From: Rhodocollybia butyracea
Lineage: Eukaryota > Basidiomycota > Agaricomycetes > Agaricales > Omphalotaceae
DNA: 21,372 nucleotides
NCBI GenBank assembly: GCA_015501585.1
Contig: JADNRY010000931.1
Coordinates: forward strand, 1-21,372
Direction of reading: 5' to 3'
The notes beneath the pieces are model-generated. The model had not been told where the DNA came from. It ran no database searches and was given only the letters and a program-made list of their open reading frames with translations. A program made the position numbers and the translations under genes. This document shows positions 1-11,200 of this stretch, piece by piece (the stretch's first letter is position 1; every line of letters begins with the position of its first letter).

Positions 1-602
1 TAATGGGAAGTGAGAGAACAGAAGGGTATTTGCCACTGAGATATTTGAAAGGATCCGGATCGAGCCGCGTTCTGTTACGAAAAGGGAAATGACCGTCCGA
101 CGGAGAGTTTCCTATCTGATGAGAACCGAACTTGGTTTGGAAGGAGTGCAAGACTACCGTTTTCCCGGAGGGTTCTAGGCCAAGCATTTATAGAATTAAC
201 TACCTTACTTCGATATTGGGATAAAAAGCAAGTTTCCGGTTTCGAATCTCCGGGGTAGGCTATATGTTTGGAACGATTACTTCATGTGTGTCCTTTCGAA
301 ACCATTAAAACCGAACATGTCTATTCCACAAGATCCCCGCAGCCGTTGACTTACGCGGCTGTTGAACTGCTAAACAACCTTGGATCGCATCTGCGGAAGT
401 TCCTGATTTTCTTGAAGGTCGCGGAGTCCAAATTCAACCTACGTTCAAAAGCGATGAAGGATCTTCATCGATATTGATGCATATGGATCCGCTAATACCG
501 ACAGCTTATACTCAACTACTTGAGTACTTTACACCTTATCCTCAAATTCAATCGTCCCTCAAAAGATATGAACGGATTAATTTGGCATCAATAGCATCCG
601 CG

Positions 603-955
603 ATTCGAGTCAGGCGCATTATATTTCGCAAGTCAATAAACTTAAGACTGTATACATGAATTCAAGTCGGGGTTATGAAAGCTATTATTATGGAGTGAAT
701 GTTCCTACATACTATACTATCATTGTGCCAACGCCGCTGCGACGCGGGAGGCTACTATATATTCCAGAGTAATGATTTCGGTATTCCGACCACCGCCCAT
801 GCTATGCCACACATCGTCAGAATGAGAATGGGGATTATTCCTAAGTGGGGAAGAATTACCATCCGAGCTGAAGAGGTGTTGTAACTCCTACTTTCTGAAC
901 AGTACAAAACAGGTTAAGGTCCTCCCTCTAGGTACGAGGAAAATTCGAGTCAGGC
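603..955. repeat. 13-base direct repeat, two copies
   Basis: ATTCGAGTCAGGC occurs exactly at 603-615 and again at 943-955, same orientation, 340 bases apart. No coding or mobile-element structure joins the copies. It may be chance or a remnant of a duplicated segment. Confidence 0.3.
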
Positions 956-1271
956 TTAGTTAAGTCATAATTTGATAAAATAGTGCGAACTGAAGTCTTA
1001 AAGTTAAACGAAATAAAGTCTTGGTGCGAGGACTTTAGCAGATGGGGCTGTTCCATACAGTCACTCTCAATGTCCAAATGGGAGGGGACCAAGCGAATTT
1101 CTTGAGTATCTGATGTTCCGACGGGATGCAATTAATATCTATGATAACTAGTACACTGTTTGGGTGAGGTTAAAAATGGACGAGTTGGAATATAGACTCT
1201 AGTTCGTAGTATAACGCGTCATTGGAGATGATCATATGGACTTTTGGTTAGTATCGAACAAGTCTTTTGAT

Positions 1272-1285
1272 GTCTCTTAAGAGAC
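1272..1285. repeat. 14-base perfect palindrome
   Basis: GTCTCTTAAGAGAC is a perfect inverted repeat with no spacer. The flanking bases (T and G) do not extend the pairing. It lies in the gene-poor left region, and no function can be assigned. Confidence 0.3.
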
Positions 1286-2121
1286 GTGGCCAGTACCGAA
1301 TGTAGCACCGCAGATGCAAAGATGCGGTTTACGTCCGTAATGCGAATTGAGATGATCTTAAACATAACAGTGAGCCACTTATAGACTCTGTAGTAACATA
1401 CTCACTGGTAAGATTATGGCGCGCGGTGAATGTAGCAAGGCATAAATGACAAACTGATTCTGATTTTGCTCCTTTACTTGGCCTGCGGCGCTTTCGACTA
1501 GCAGCTAGAACTCTAGGCGAAGCTACCCGAGCCTTTTGGGCATTTTGTGGTCCATGAGCGCATACTCACTACTAGATTCATCACAGTAGTGGGATTGCTG
1601 TAGGTCCGCTTCGGCTTTGGGCTGGAGTATTTCGGGGGAGATGGTGTAAAGGCCGCTAGGACTCGACTGCTCCGTAGCTTGATGGATCCCTGGGTAAGCC
1701 AACAATTGACGACCATCATCGTTGCCAGGGCCTATATCATTAAGGCCTGGGAGGCCCGTTAATGAAATAATTGCAATCGATCTTGTCGAGCTTTTGGGGG
1801 AATTGAAACATTGGTTGTCCGGTGAATATTCCGGAGAAGTGTATGTAAATTCCGTGCATGCGCTCAAGGGGGCATAGAAGAGTCGTGAGGATATCTCGTC
1901 GTATGGATTTCAAGCCGCGGGAATTGCTTCGTGACACTGAACCCCAAGACGAAGATTGAAATGCAGGAGTTTCATGACCAAGCTAGGTTGTTGATACGCT
2001 AAGTCATATATGATGCCACAGGAGCATCGCTGGTAACAGGAGAGTTCCATTGGATTGGAGGACACTGATCATTTGAGAACTGAAGACTGTAGTCATATTT
2101 GACAAAGACCACCACCATCAA

Positions 2122-2145
2122 CTTCCTCCGTACAATCGGAGGAGG
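2122..2145. repeat. Short inverted repeat (hairpin-capable)
   Basis: CCTCCG at 2125-2130 pairs with CGGAGG at 2137-2142 around a six-base loop. Outward pairing extends to about nine positions including one G-T wobble. No U-run follows it and no gene ends here, so it is recorded only as structure. Confidence 0.25.
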
Positions 2146-3567
2146 GTGATAGCTGATAATGGCCGTCCCAAAGCCTGTTGAGACTTGCTGTTAGTAATGT
2201 TCGAAATCGACTTCAACCAACTTACCAAGAGAGATGGTTTATATCACTATCGGAAGACATTTTGTAGTGTGGTGCGATGAAGCAACCTTTCCAAAGTCCA
2301 TGAAGCTATTAAGTATACACCGGTTATGCGATCTTAGAAAGGGTTGAAGATAAACTGCTGTAATGTGGACAACAGCTCCGATGAAGTGCTGTTCAAGTTC
2401 ATGCCCATAGTTCATATGTAGACGGGTTTTCAAGAGGTTCCTCGATTCGCAGTTATCTACTACGGTAAAATCTATGTATTGTGGCGTGTGCGTACCAGAT
2501 ATCGCACGTCGGATGCGAAATGATTACGAGATTACCACGAACCTTTCAAAACGGTTCATTAGAGTTACCTTAGCTTCACGACAGCAAAAGGCTGAGTAAG
2601 GCAAGGGGCCTGCCGCCTGATACATGCACCGAAGAGCGAACGTTTTAAAGATTCAATATAACTTAGTAGCTGTAGAGGTCACTGGCTGTAGAACGAGGGG
2701 TCGGACTGACGGTGCCAGGTCAGAAACAAGGGCGCAGTTGAGCGTGACAACACTCAGCTGCTGCTTCTTTGCGTGGTTGAAAAAACTTGTCATCCGTTAG
2801 GAGCCCCGTCACGGTGACAAGGCCCCGTGTTCCTCTGAACTTTCCGACTTGGATGAAAATACAGTTCAGGGGTAAAGTCTTGTTATATAGGTTCATGTAT
2901 ACTTATGCCGCGCCCACAGCTCCATGGCCCCTAAATCTTCATGGATAATTAAGACTTGGACTTGTAAACCCGGTTCAACACTTCCTCCGGTGCATGTAGA
3001 TTCAACTCATGAACCATGACACGGACGATACTAACATTGATCATGACATTCGGCGAGAGCGGAACCCGACTGCGTTACCCTTAACATGCTTTAGGAAAAT
3101 ACACTTGCATTTTACATCGGCTGTTAATTACGATTGGTGGAGGTGAACTTCAAAGTATCGCGTGTGATAGTCGTGCAATCGCAGTCGAATAGAAGCCAAC
3201 CCCTTCGCATAGATCGTATTGAATGCTCAGCGGCGTGAGAGGGCCGAAAAGGTACGTCGAGAAGTTGTAAAATTTGGATGAAATGTGGGAATTCGATGAT
3301 CAATCCCGCTAGATCGCAAAAACTTAAACTTGGTGGCCCAATTGGTCATGATGCATACACCATGTTCTACAGCGGTAGATTGAAGAACCACAACTACAAG
3401 CTGTAGAGGACGAGAGTAAACGATTGCCGTAAAGTAGCAGGATCCATGGTGGGAAGATGTCGATGAGCACGAAGGTATGCACATTGTATTGCTCCACATG
3501 CTTCAAGATGGCCTTCAGCAAACAGTTCACGAACGAAAATAATGACGAATTTGTTTCGTCAGTCTAT

Positions 3568-3573
3568 TTTATT
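3568..3573 (-). other. Possible polyadenylation hexamer for the NDUFB9-type gene
   Basis: The minus strand reads AATAAA here, about 180 bases past the TAA stop at 3755-3757. The spacing suits a fungal 3' UTR, but the hexamer is poorly conserved in fungi, so this is weak evidence. Confidence 0.25.
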
Positions 3574-3754
3574 GCCGCAAAAGCCTATAAGCAAGTACAT
3601 ACACGATCTACATCCAAGAAAGTAGACATAGTGATGAGCGAATGCGCATGATTTACGGAGCTAGGTTCTGCAGAAGAACGTTAAGGCTTGTAGCATCTAC
3701 AACAGCAGCCACCCTCTCGTTGATGAACAACTGCCTACTGAAGGAAAAGTCGTC

Positions 3755-4318
3755 TTAATGGGCTGCTGCGTCTGCGGCCAGGTGATCGTACAGAGGACCC
3801 ATTGGAGGCTACGAAGATGAATTGTCATTCACTAGGCGCAAAATGGGAATAGTCAGACGTACAGGAACATTTCTCTCCTGGATGTTGGAGCAGATGATTA
3901 GTATCCCACGGAAACGGTACTGATAGTTAACATACCACTTGGTACCACCAGGGAATAGAGGCGCTACGAGGCAGACCGATGAGATGGGTATAGGAAGAGC
4001 TATGCGAATAATAGTGCTTACAGATAACAGGATCAGGATGTTGATTGCGGGCCAACTCGGCTTCAGCCTTGTCAAAGATTGCGGCCAGTTGACGCGGGTC
4101 ATGGACATTGCTAGATATTCCTCCAGTAAGAATCTCAGGTATAAATTATAGGAGGGAAAAAAAACTCACCGATTTTTCTCGAACTCTGCCCTTATCACCA
4201 GAGCGCGCCTACGCCAGAGATCTCGATGAATAGTCCAGTTGAGGCTGTCGGTGAGCATTCGTCTGTAAAGAGACTTGACATAAAGCCTATGAGAAGCAGA
4301 AAAGGTTGACGTCGACAT
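3755..4318 (-). CDS. NDUFB9: NADH:ubiquinone oxidoreductase (complex I) LYR subunit, NDUFB9/B22 type
   Basis: This nuclear gene encodes an accessory subunit of mitochondrial complex I, the NADH dehydrogenase of the respiratory chain. LYR-family members such as NDUFB9 bind the mitochondrial acyl carrier protein and sit in the membrane arm. I spliced it by hand into five exons, in transcription order: 4318-4170, 4110-4022, 3963-3936, 3877-3863 and 3808-3755, giving about 111 residues. Visible hallmarks are the LYR motif in SLYRRML (residues about 16-22), DSLNW, RRALVIRAEFEKNR, HPDP, PGGTKWERNVP and a C-terminal PPMGPLYDH. These match NDUFB9 throughout and the length is normal. Exon 4 is only 15 bases. 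The exon 3 end reads AAG TG followed by GTATGT; the family sequence needs AAG TGG, so one G seems to be missing at 3935-3936. ATG at 4316-4318 is the first in frame. The gene is divergent from RRN3. Confidence 0.88.
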
Positions 4319-4503
4319 AGTGGAGGAAGACAGAGAACGAGGGACAGGGCAGAGGGTCGAGAAAGTTTAGGCCAAGTTCGAGGTGATCGTCTAAAGGAGA
4401 CCGTGAGTCAGCTAACCATCAGCACGTGGTTTAGACATACAAGAAAAAATTTCAGCTCAACCTCGAAAACTTGCAAGCCTGTACATGTGGATATTCGCTT
4501 CCA
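4319..4503. promoter_or_regulatory. Shared divergent promoter, complex I subunit / RRN3
   Basis: Only 185 bases separate the two start codons, so both promoters must lie here. It holds TGAGTCA at 4404-4410, an exact match to the Gcn4/AP-1-type bZIP core, and CACGTG at 4423-4428, an E-box bound by bHLH factors. No clear TATA box is present. The sites are short and could arise by chance, and no binding is shown. The pairing of a ribosome-production factor with a respiratory subunit would fit growth- or nutrient-linked control, but that is inference. Confidence 0.5.
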
Positions 4504-7251
4504 ATGGACCCTCATTCTCGCTTCTCGCATTTTGACAAACGTAATCCAAGAGCTGGCCCACAATCTCTCTCGCAGAAACCGCGCTTCATGGAGTCCATCA
4601 AGACTAATCTCGATGGATTTTCATCTGCGAAACAACAGGACAAAAAGGGGACTGGTAGCCGCGACAGCACTCCGATTAGACCTTTTGTTACGAACTCACG
4701 AGTCAAGCAGGACGAAAAAAACGCGCAAGGATATGTACCTTGCATTTGTGAACAATGCGCTACAAGAAAAAGCTAATGTGAGTACAAGGACCCGTCGGCT
4801 ACTTTCGGTTCCTAATCCAGCTTCTAGGGAAAGAATGAATCTTTCGAAGAGCTCGTTAGCCAGTTTAATCCGAAACGTTCACCAACTGAGTTGCCTTTTC
4901 CGCAACCCGCACAGCTGCGTTTGTGGATCCTGGCATTATCTCATGTCGTCTCTCGATTAGAGCGTACACATTCATCTCTAGTGGAAGCCATCATAAACTT
5001 ACCCTGGCTTACTATGGACAACGCTACTGTTCGATCGTACACAGTCTTCATCGGAATGTTACTTTCAGCTAGACCGGAATATCTCTCACTTGTTTTGGGA
5101 AAGTTGTCCTTAGGATTTACATATCGTGCGTGCATTTGGCTCCAATCGAATCTCGGTTTTGATTTGATTTCACAGAGGCTAGCTTTCAAGCTTTATCAGC
5201 ATCTCCGGTTGAAACGTCGTCAAGTCCTCTAACTCGTAGATTGGTCTACGACAGGCTACACTACCTCCTTCGGCATTTGCTATCACTTATCCCAACTCTT
5301 CCCTCGACGCTGATGCCTTTAGTATCACGAAACTTCCCCATAAGCGGCAAAATCAGACCGCTCAGACAACCTATATACGCAACATCCTACGCATTTCAGA
5401 ATATTGCCCGGAACTGGCAGATCAAATCCTCGGTGTCATTGTAGATAGGGCTATCCAAATAGATGTACGTCTTGAAATTTATCTTTCATATCTTAATAAC
5501 TGTATCTACAGGTCGAGATTCAAATAGAAATCGATGATATCGAGGAGGCAGGAGCTGTGCAAGAGCAAGAAGACGTTTTCGAGATCGATCCTTTTGATGT
5601 TGTTGTCGGTCAGGAAGGGGATGAAGATGACTCTGACACGGAGTCTTCAGACGACGAATTCGAGACGTTCAGTGACATCTCATCGGAAGGAGGTGATATG
5701 GATGACGATGGTGGACTAGCTGGGAAGATTGACGATCTACCCGTCAATTATGAGCACCTCCGAGAAATGGTCAAGAAACTCGATGCTATCTTGGCGTTGG
5801 TGTTTGAACATTTTCGGGCTACTCATGCAGCCGTCGTTCAAAACTCCGGTGACAGTGACGCAGCGACACCATCGCCCTTACCTGAACTACCTCCACTACC
5901 ACCTATATCGACAGCCATTAATCCATTCTTTGACCTATCCCCCATTGTCGATAGTCCTCCCTCTAATCAAGCGCAATTGGCACAATTAAATCAGCTCGCC
6001 TTCTCTAGTCCGTTATACCCACCCAGTCGGCGTCCGCCTCTCCGTCCTGGCTTTCATCAAATCAACCACCTATGCGCCTGCCGACCAAGAAAACGCTCCG
6101 TCATCAGTTCCAGTCGCTTCTCTCTATATTCGACCGTACCATTCTGCGTACGTTTAAATCCCGATACACACAGTTTCTCCTCTTCTGGTATACGTCTCTT
6201 GATCCCGAGTTCTCGGATATATTCCAGGGCATGCTCGTGGACCGTGCGCTATTTCAGCCTTCTAATGGTCACGCCAACTCTTCTCCGACGCCAATAGTCA
6301 CCCGTGCTGCCGCGGCCTCTTATATTGGTAGTTTTGTTAGTCGAGCTCGATTCGTTGACAGGGAAGGTACACGGCGCGTCGTTGGAGTACTGTGCCAGTT
6401 TTTAAAGGTCCACTTGGACGGCGTTGAAAGTATTTTGAAAAGTGCCACTTTGACATCTAATAACAGTCGGGCTGCCACTGAAGCACTGAATGTAATCGGA
6501 GATCAGAATACGGTATTCTACGCAGTAACGCAAGCGTTGTTTTTAATATTTTGCTTCCGGTGGAGGATTTGTTGGAGGATGACGAAGAGGATGGAGACAT
6601 AACAGCTGTTCGTTTCCGGGACTCCAAAAACGGAGCAGCAGGGAAAAAATGGATGAAGGAACTGGACATAGTGCAAAGAGTCGTTAACTGCGTACTAAAT
6701 CCGTTAAAGGTCATTGAACATTGGAATCTACGTTTTCCTTGGCTGACGCACGTTTGTAGGTCTGCTCGCCCAATGTTGCGAGTCAGTTTGCCCGCGTAGC
6801 ACATGCAACTGACTTCATCTACTGCTACACCATCCTGGAATCCAACCGGCGCTCTGAGGTCTCGTCTTCCAACGATGGCCTCAGTCACCAGATCAGCCTC
6901 TCCGCGCTCACCCAAGGCACTAATCTCACTTCCGAACTCAATACCTTCTTCCCTTTCGACCCGTACAAGCTGCCGAAGTCCGGTGCGTATATCCAGAAGG
7001 TCTATCGCGAATGGACTTCCGTCGCCATTGACGAAGAATCAGACGACGAGGATGCTTCGGATTCAGATTCGGATTCTGATGGCGAGGAACAGACTGCCCA
7101 CCCTTCGAGCGATTTTGGTATACCTATTTCCATGTCCATGACAAGCCAACAAAACGACGCCCAGGGTTTGGGCGCGTCCTTCAATGCAATGAGCATTAGT
7201 CCTGCGAATGCCGGGATGGAGGCTGCAGAGGCAGCCGTTGCGAAGACTTAA
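4504..7251 (+). CDS. RRN3: RNA polymerase I-specific transcription initiation factor RRN3 (TIF-IA)
   Basis: RRN3 binds RNA polymerase I in the nucleus and recruits it to rDNA promoters, so it sets rRNA output. I place introns at 4778-4827, 5126-5175, 5465-5511 and 6710-6759, giving about 850 residues, somewhat longer than yeast Rrn3. Family features are RKDMYLAFVNNALQEKA near residue 80, QFNPKRSPTELP, LTRRLVYDRLHYLLRHLL, TRAAAASYIGSFVSRARFV (6300-6356), QNTVFYAVTQALFLIFCFRW, and FFPFDPYKLPKSG followed by YREW. Two acidic Ser/Asp stretches lie at about residues 303-350 and 777-798; these are often casein-kinase-like targets. The frame is broken four times in homopolymers: an extra A in A7 at 4715-4721, a missing C at 5336-5339, a missing C at 6018-6024 and a missing G at 6562-6563. 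ATG 4504 starts the frame that reads into conserved sequence. The donor of the last intron (GTCATT) is weak. Confidence 0.9.
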
Positions 7252-7416
7252 TTTGCGTTGTTTATCTTTCTCCATTGGTTGTTGTAATTGCACTTATTCA
7301 CACTGCTATCCATATCGCATCTGCTTTGGTTTACCATATTCAAATTGTAGTCTTATGCTTCGTATATTTGTTGTATATTGTGTGTCATTTTATAGAGTGC
7401 CTTGCTCTGGTGCCCT

Positions 7417-7436
7417 GGTGACTGCTGGTGACTGCT
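7417..7436. repeat. Tandem 10-base repeat, two copies
   Basis: GGTGACTGCT is repeated exactly at 7417-7426 and 7427-7436 between RRN3 and the synthetase. It is probably a simple slippage duplication. Confidence 0.4.
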
Positions 7437-7618
7437 CCTTTTGCGTGAATACAAACAGGGCCCTGGGACTCGGGAGAGCCTGGGAGGCGAGACTGACCAG
7501 GGTTGACCTGTAGGGTTGGATGTTTGCAAATTACATTGAACAAAAAAAAGACTGTGGTGGTGTCACCGATAATCGGCGTCAAAGCTGTAAGTACCGTCTC
7601 GGTTGCTCGTTCCGATAT

Positions 7619-7630
7619 TTATCAGATAAC
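7619..7630 (+). promoter_or_regulatory. Iron-GATA factor site (ATCAGATAA) before the siderophore synthetase
   Basis: ATCAGATAA at 7621-7629 matches exactly the extended ATC(A/T)GATAA site known for fungal iron-responsive GATA repressors (Urbs1 in Ustilago, SreA in Aspergillus). It overlaps an opposite-strand GATAA (TTATC, 7619-7623), so the site is nearly palindromic. It ends 51 bases before the ATG at 7681, and two further GATAA cores follow at 7641 and 7648. By analogy, an iron-replete repressor would bind here and shut off synthesis. That role is inferred from the match and from the gene's function. Confidence 0.68.
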
Positions 7631-7680
7631 ACGAATGTACGATAAGTGATAACATCTTTAATTCCCGTTAAACAGAGGCG

Positions 7681-8279
7681 ATGAACTCCTCGGAAGATCG
7701 TCGTATTCTACCCACCACTTACATCCCGTGTTTGTTTCCGAGCATTCCGGTTACAACCAGTACAGATGCATGTCTCGACATCGTGTCTATCAAAACTTCG
7801 ACAGCAACATTGGATCCACTCGCGTTTGCTGCAGTGTTGCGTCCTCTACTCGGCACAAGTGGCGAATTCTCATTTAGGTTTGGTGAAAATCAATACGTCT
7901 TGGTAGAAGGTATCGATAATACTGAGAAGGATCTGGAGGAGAAGGTATCTATCTGCGATGCAGCGCAAGTTACAGGATTTCAGGGGGTACAAGTATGGAT
8001 TGATTCTCAGGCTCTGGATCTGAAGGTTGATCCTAATCACCTGAAAACAACTATATCTCCTGACGTGTGGTTTATTCAGTCGAACCCCCATCTTCGAGGA
8101 CCAGCTCTTCTTCGACTTAATGTCCAGGCCACCTTGATATCTCTGGTATATTCTTCTACACACCTTCCAGCTTCTTTGGCGAAATCGATTCTAGAGCTTT
8201 ATCTTTCAAAGTGTAACGACACAAGTGCCAACTTCATATCTGATGCACCCTCCATCGTCAATCACCCAGTGCAATCAGT
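7681..8279 (+). other. NRPS N-terminal region before A1
   Basis: About 200 residues precede the first adenylation domain. The segment includes a proline-containing start (LPTTYIPCLFPSIP) and no complete catalytic motif. Ferrichrome synthetases usually carry such a leader, so I do not read it as a lost condensation domain. Its function is unknown to me. Confidence 0.55.
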
Positions 8280-11200
8280 ACCTTCAGACAAACACCTCCT
8301 CCTACATGCAGCTTTCGTTGAGAGAGCTTCGGATGAGCCGGAACATGTCGCGATCGACTATCTCTCCGCAGCGGACAAACATCCCCAACGCAGAACATTG
8401 ACCTATGGCCGGCTGGACACTTACTCTCTCATTGTCGCCAAAATGTTGCGGGGATTATTACCTCCTACCCAAAAGACGATCATTCCGTTAGCTTTATCTC
8501 CGTCTCCGGAACTGTACATAGGCTATCTCGCAACATTACGCGCTGGATATGCATTTTGCCCACTTCCTGAATGCGATACTACTCCCGCAGAACGCATTCG
8601 CGAGCTGGTTATTGACGTCGGGGCTTCTGTTGTACTCGGCATGGGTCCTCGGCCGTCGTGGTTCGCTGATCTGGAACAGGTCCGTTGGATCGATATTAGC
8701 CTGGAAGCCGATAGCTCTGATATCAAAACTGCTTCTTTCGTTGGGAGACAAGACTGGGAAGAACCCGATGTGGATGACCTTGCTTATGGTGCATTTTCTC
8801 TCTTTCAATGGAGCCCCGATAATAACAAGGAAATTTCAGTGCTCTTCACCTCCGGATCGACTGGTAAGCCTAAAGGTGTCCAGATATCCCACCGAGCTGC
8901 TGCTTCGTCCATCTCCGGACATCTGGCCGTACGCGCCTTACCTTCTTACACGCGCTGGTTCCAGTTTGCTGCGCCTACGTTCGATCCGGTACGTCGACGT
9001 CCTTTCACCAATATATAATGTTCTTAGCTACATTTTTGCATAGTCTCTGATGGAAACGTTCATGAATTTCTCCTCCGGAACGACAATATGTGCAGCCAAT
9101 AGATCACGACTCCTCACTGACCCAGAGTCAGTCCTGTGCGAATTGGACTGTACTCATATGATGGCTACTCCCAGTTTTGCTGCCATGCTGTGCCCGGAAA
9201 AACTCGGCAGCACGAGCTCAAAGAGTTTCTTGGAGCGTGGTGTCAAGTTCGAGTTGTGGACTATGGGAGAAAGGCTGTCTGACAGAGTGATTGAATCTTT
9301 CAGTCGTCCAGATGAAGGTTACATTTTATGCAATGCATATGTCTGTATCCACTTCAATTTCCCCTCATTTATAAGCTAAAATGATCGACTTAGGGACCCA
9401 CGGAAGCTGCAATCAATACAACTTTGCGTATTCATCCACGACATGAATCGGGTGTTCGCCTGGGCGCACCTATTCCCAGCGCGACTATGGTCATTCTACA
9501 TCCTACCGAGCCACATATTGTTCCTCAGGGATTCTCTGGCGAGTTGGGTTTGGCAGGTCCTCAGCTTGCAATAGGGTAAGGTTTCTAATGAATCCGAACG
9601 TTTCTCTGACAACCTCTTCCTCAGCTATTTGAATATGCCCGAACAGACAGCCAGTGCATTCGTACACGTCGATGGTATCGGCCGGGTTTATCGTACTGGT
9701 GACAAAGCAAGGCTCGCATTGGACGAATCTAATGAATGGTCCTGCGTTGAATACCTTGGGCGGATTGGTTTTGGCCAGGTCAAACTCTCTGGAAGGCGTG
9801 TTGAACTGGGAGAAATAGACACTGTTATGGCTTCCGTTTTTGATGTGCAATCTGCTCATGCAGTCGTACACAAACGTCCAGATGGCGGGGCCCCGCAGTT
9901 GTTCGCGTTTCTTACCCCTGACATCGCCAATCTTATACCAAAAGTCCGTAGCGTCGTTGAGGCTAGGCTGCCCCAGCATATGCGTCCATCGCGGTATTTC
10001 CTTGGGGCCATCGTACCTCGGTCTGTCACTGGGAAGGTTGATCGTCGAGCTATCGACTTACTTATCGCGGGACGCCTTGCTCAGGATACAGATGTATCAC
10101 CCATTGATACTCCAACTCAAGAAGTGGTAGATGAGGAAATGCTTTCGATGCTTTCGAAACTCATCGCACAGACTTTGAATGTTGAGGAAGAAGCGGTCAC
10201 TCCCACGTCTAATCTGATCGATCTCGGTATAGACTCACTTCATGGAGTGCGTTTGCTATCTCTTGCCAGGAAGGCTCACGTCCAAGGACTTTCTATCGTA
10301 GATATCGTAAGTCCTTTGCATAAGCTTTTTTTCGCATTGCTAACCTCCTTCATAGTTGCAAAGCACTACCCCTATCTCCCTAGCAAACGTCTTCTCTAGT
10401 CGCCGAGGGCAAACCGAGCTCGAATCCTCAATGTATGTCGACACGCTTCGTCAGTTTGCTTCGGAATCTGCATCTAGTGTTACTCGGGAGCTGGGTCTTT
10501 CACACGGTGACCCCCTTCCGCTTATATTGCCTGCTACTCCTATGCAAGCCGGTGTCCTGGCTCTCTACCTACGTGGAGGTAAAGGCTCAAAAGGCTATAT
10601 CAACCACTCTGTTTATAAACTTGCGCCGGGTATTGACCTCGAACGCTTTAAGGACAGTTGGACATCGATTGTACGGCATAACCCTATTCTCCGTTCGCGT
10701 TTTGTTCTGGTAGATAATAGTGCTATCAGTCCTTTCGCATTGGTCACGACAGATGATCTTTCGGTGTCATGGACGGAGATGAGAGACGATAGTCTTGAAG
10801 ACCTTGTTCAAGCTTATCTGGAGGACATTCCGTCACACTTTTCACTTAAGAACCTGAAAGCTTTCGCGTTGTTAAAGGATAAAGAAGGTTTAGATGTACG
10901 ATTTGTCCTGTCTCTTCACCACTCCATTTTCGGTGAGATAACTCTTTAGGGGAAGGAATATTTATTGACATTGTACAGACGGTGCTTCTCTTGCGCTGAT
11001 GCTTGAAGAATTGTTAGTGCGTTATAACGGAACTGAAGCAAAACTACGTCGAGAGGGGTTTGAGCACTCTGTAAAGGATGCTTTCACGACCGACGTGGAA
11101 GCCAGTACTTCTTACTGGCAAAATCAGCTCAAAGGTCACTTCATTTCCACCCAATTTTATCTAAAGTACAGTCTAATGCTACTAGCGTTCTTAGATTTTA

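Larger units (their letters stand above)
1..3567. other. Region without a recognisable gene
   Basis: I see no gene that I can name in this stretch. All six frames are broken often by stops, and the longest open stretch is 114 codons (minus strand, 1523-1867, rich in Ser and Pro, no known motif). Other open pieces are 3227-3499 on the minus strand (90 codons) and a plus-strand stretch at about 3441-3542 that reads DPWWEDVDEHEG and ends in a stop. None of these gave a family I recognise, and overlapping frames are open at once around 3230-3540, which argues against any single one. Because nearby real genes carry single-base indels and many short introns, a small or decayed gene or an old transposon remnant could hide here unseen. 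I found no tRNA, rRNA, long terminal repeat or terminal inverted repeat. Confidence 0.5.
7252..7680. promoter_or_regulatory. Intergenic region: RRN3 3' end and NRPS promoter
   Basis: This 429-base stretch holds the 3' UTR of RRN3 and the promoter and 5' UTR of the synthetase; both genes point right. A T-rich part (7252-7385) follows the RRN3 stop. A tandem 10-base repeat (GGTGACTGCT) sits at 7417-7436. The last 115 bases hold four GATAA cores (7568-7572, 7625-7629, 7641-7645, 7648-7652) and one TTATC (7619-7623). No upstream ATG-led frame of note lies close to 7681. Confidence 0.6.

Noticed and set aside
236..253. tRNA-like T-arm (GGTTTCGAATC flanked by CCGG)
   Set aside because: The B-box match carries an extra T, no A-box or acceptor stem fits upstream, and no anticodon arm can be drawn.
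1523..1867. Minus-strand 114-codon frame as a gene
   Set aside because: It has no recognised motif or clear splice neighbours, and the composition is Ser/Pro-rich only; there is not enough support.
4403..4960. Open frame of 185 codons as a separate gene
   Set aside because: Only its RKDMYLAFVNNALQEKA part is conserved and belongs to RRN3. The first half is out of frame with RRN3, and its end reads through the intron at 4778-4827.
6457..6915. Minus-strand open frame of 152 codons
   Set aside because: It lies wholly antisense to conserved RRN3 sequence and has no motif of its own.
4504..7251. RRN3 as a pseudogene
   Set aside because: The frame breaks are all in homopolymers, splice sites and conserved blocks are intact, and the gene is normally essential. 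Error is more likely.
7681..8279. N-terminal region as a remnant starter condensation domain
   Set aside because: No HHxxxDG or other C motif is visible, and such leaders are usual in ferrichrome synthetases.
8549..9043. Plus-strand open frame of 164 codons inside A1
   Set aside because: It overlaps the A1 core in another frame; A1 carries the recognised motifs.
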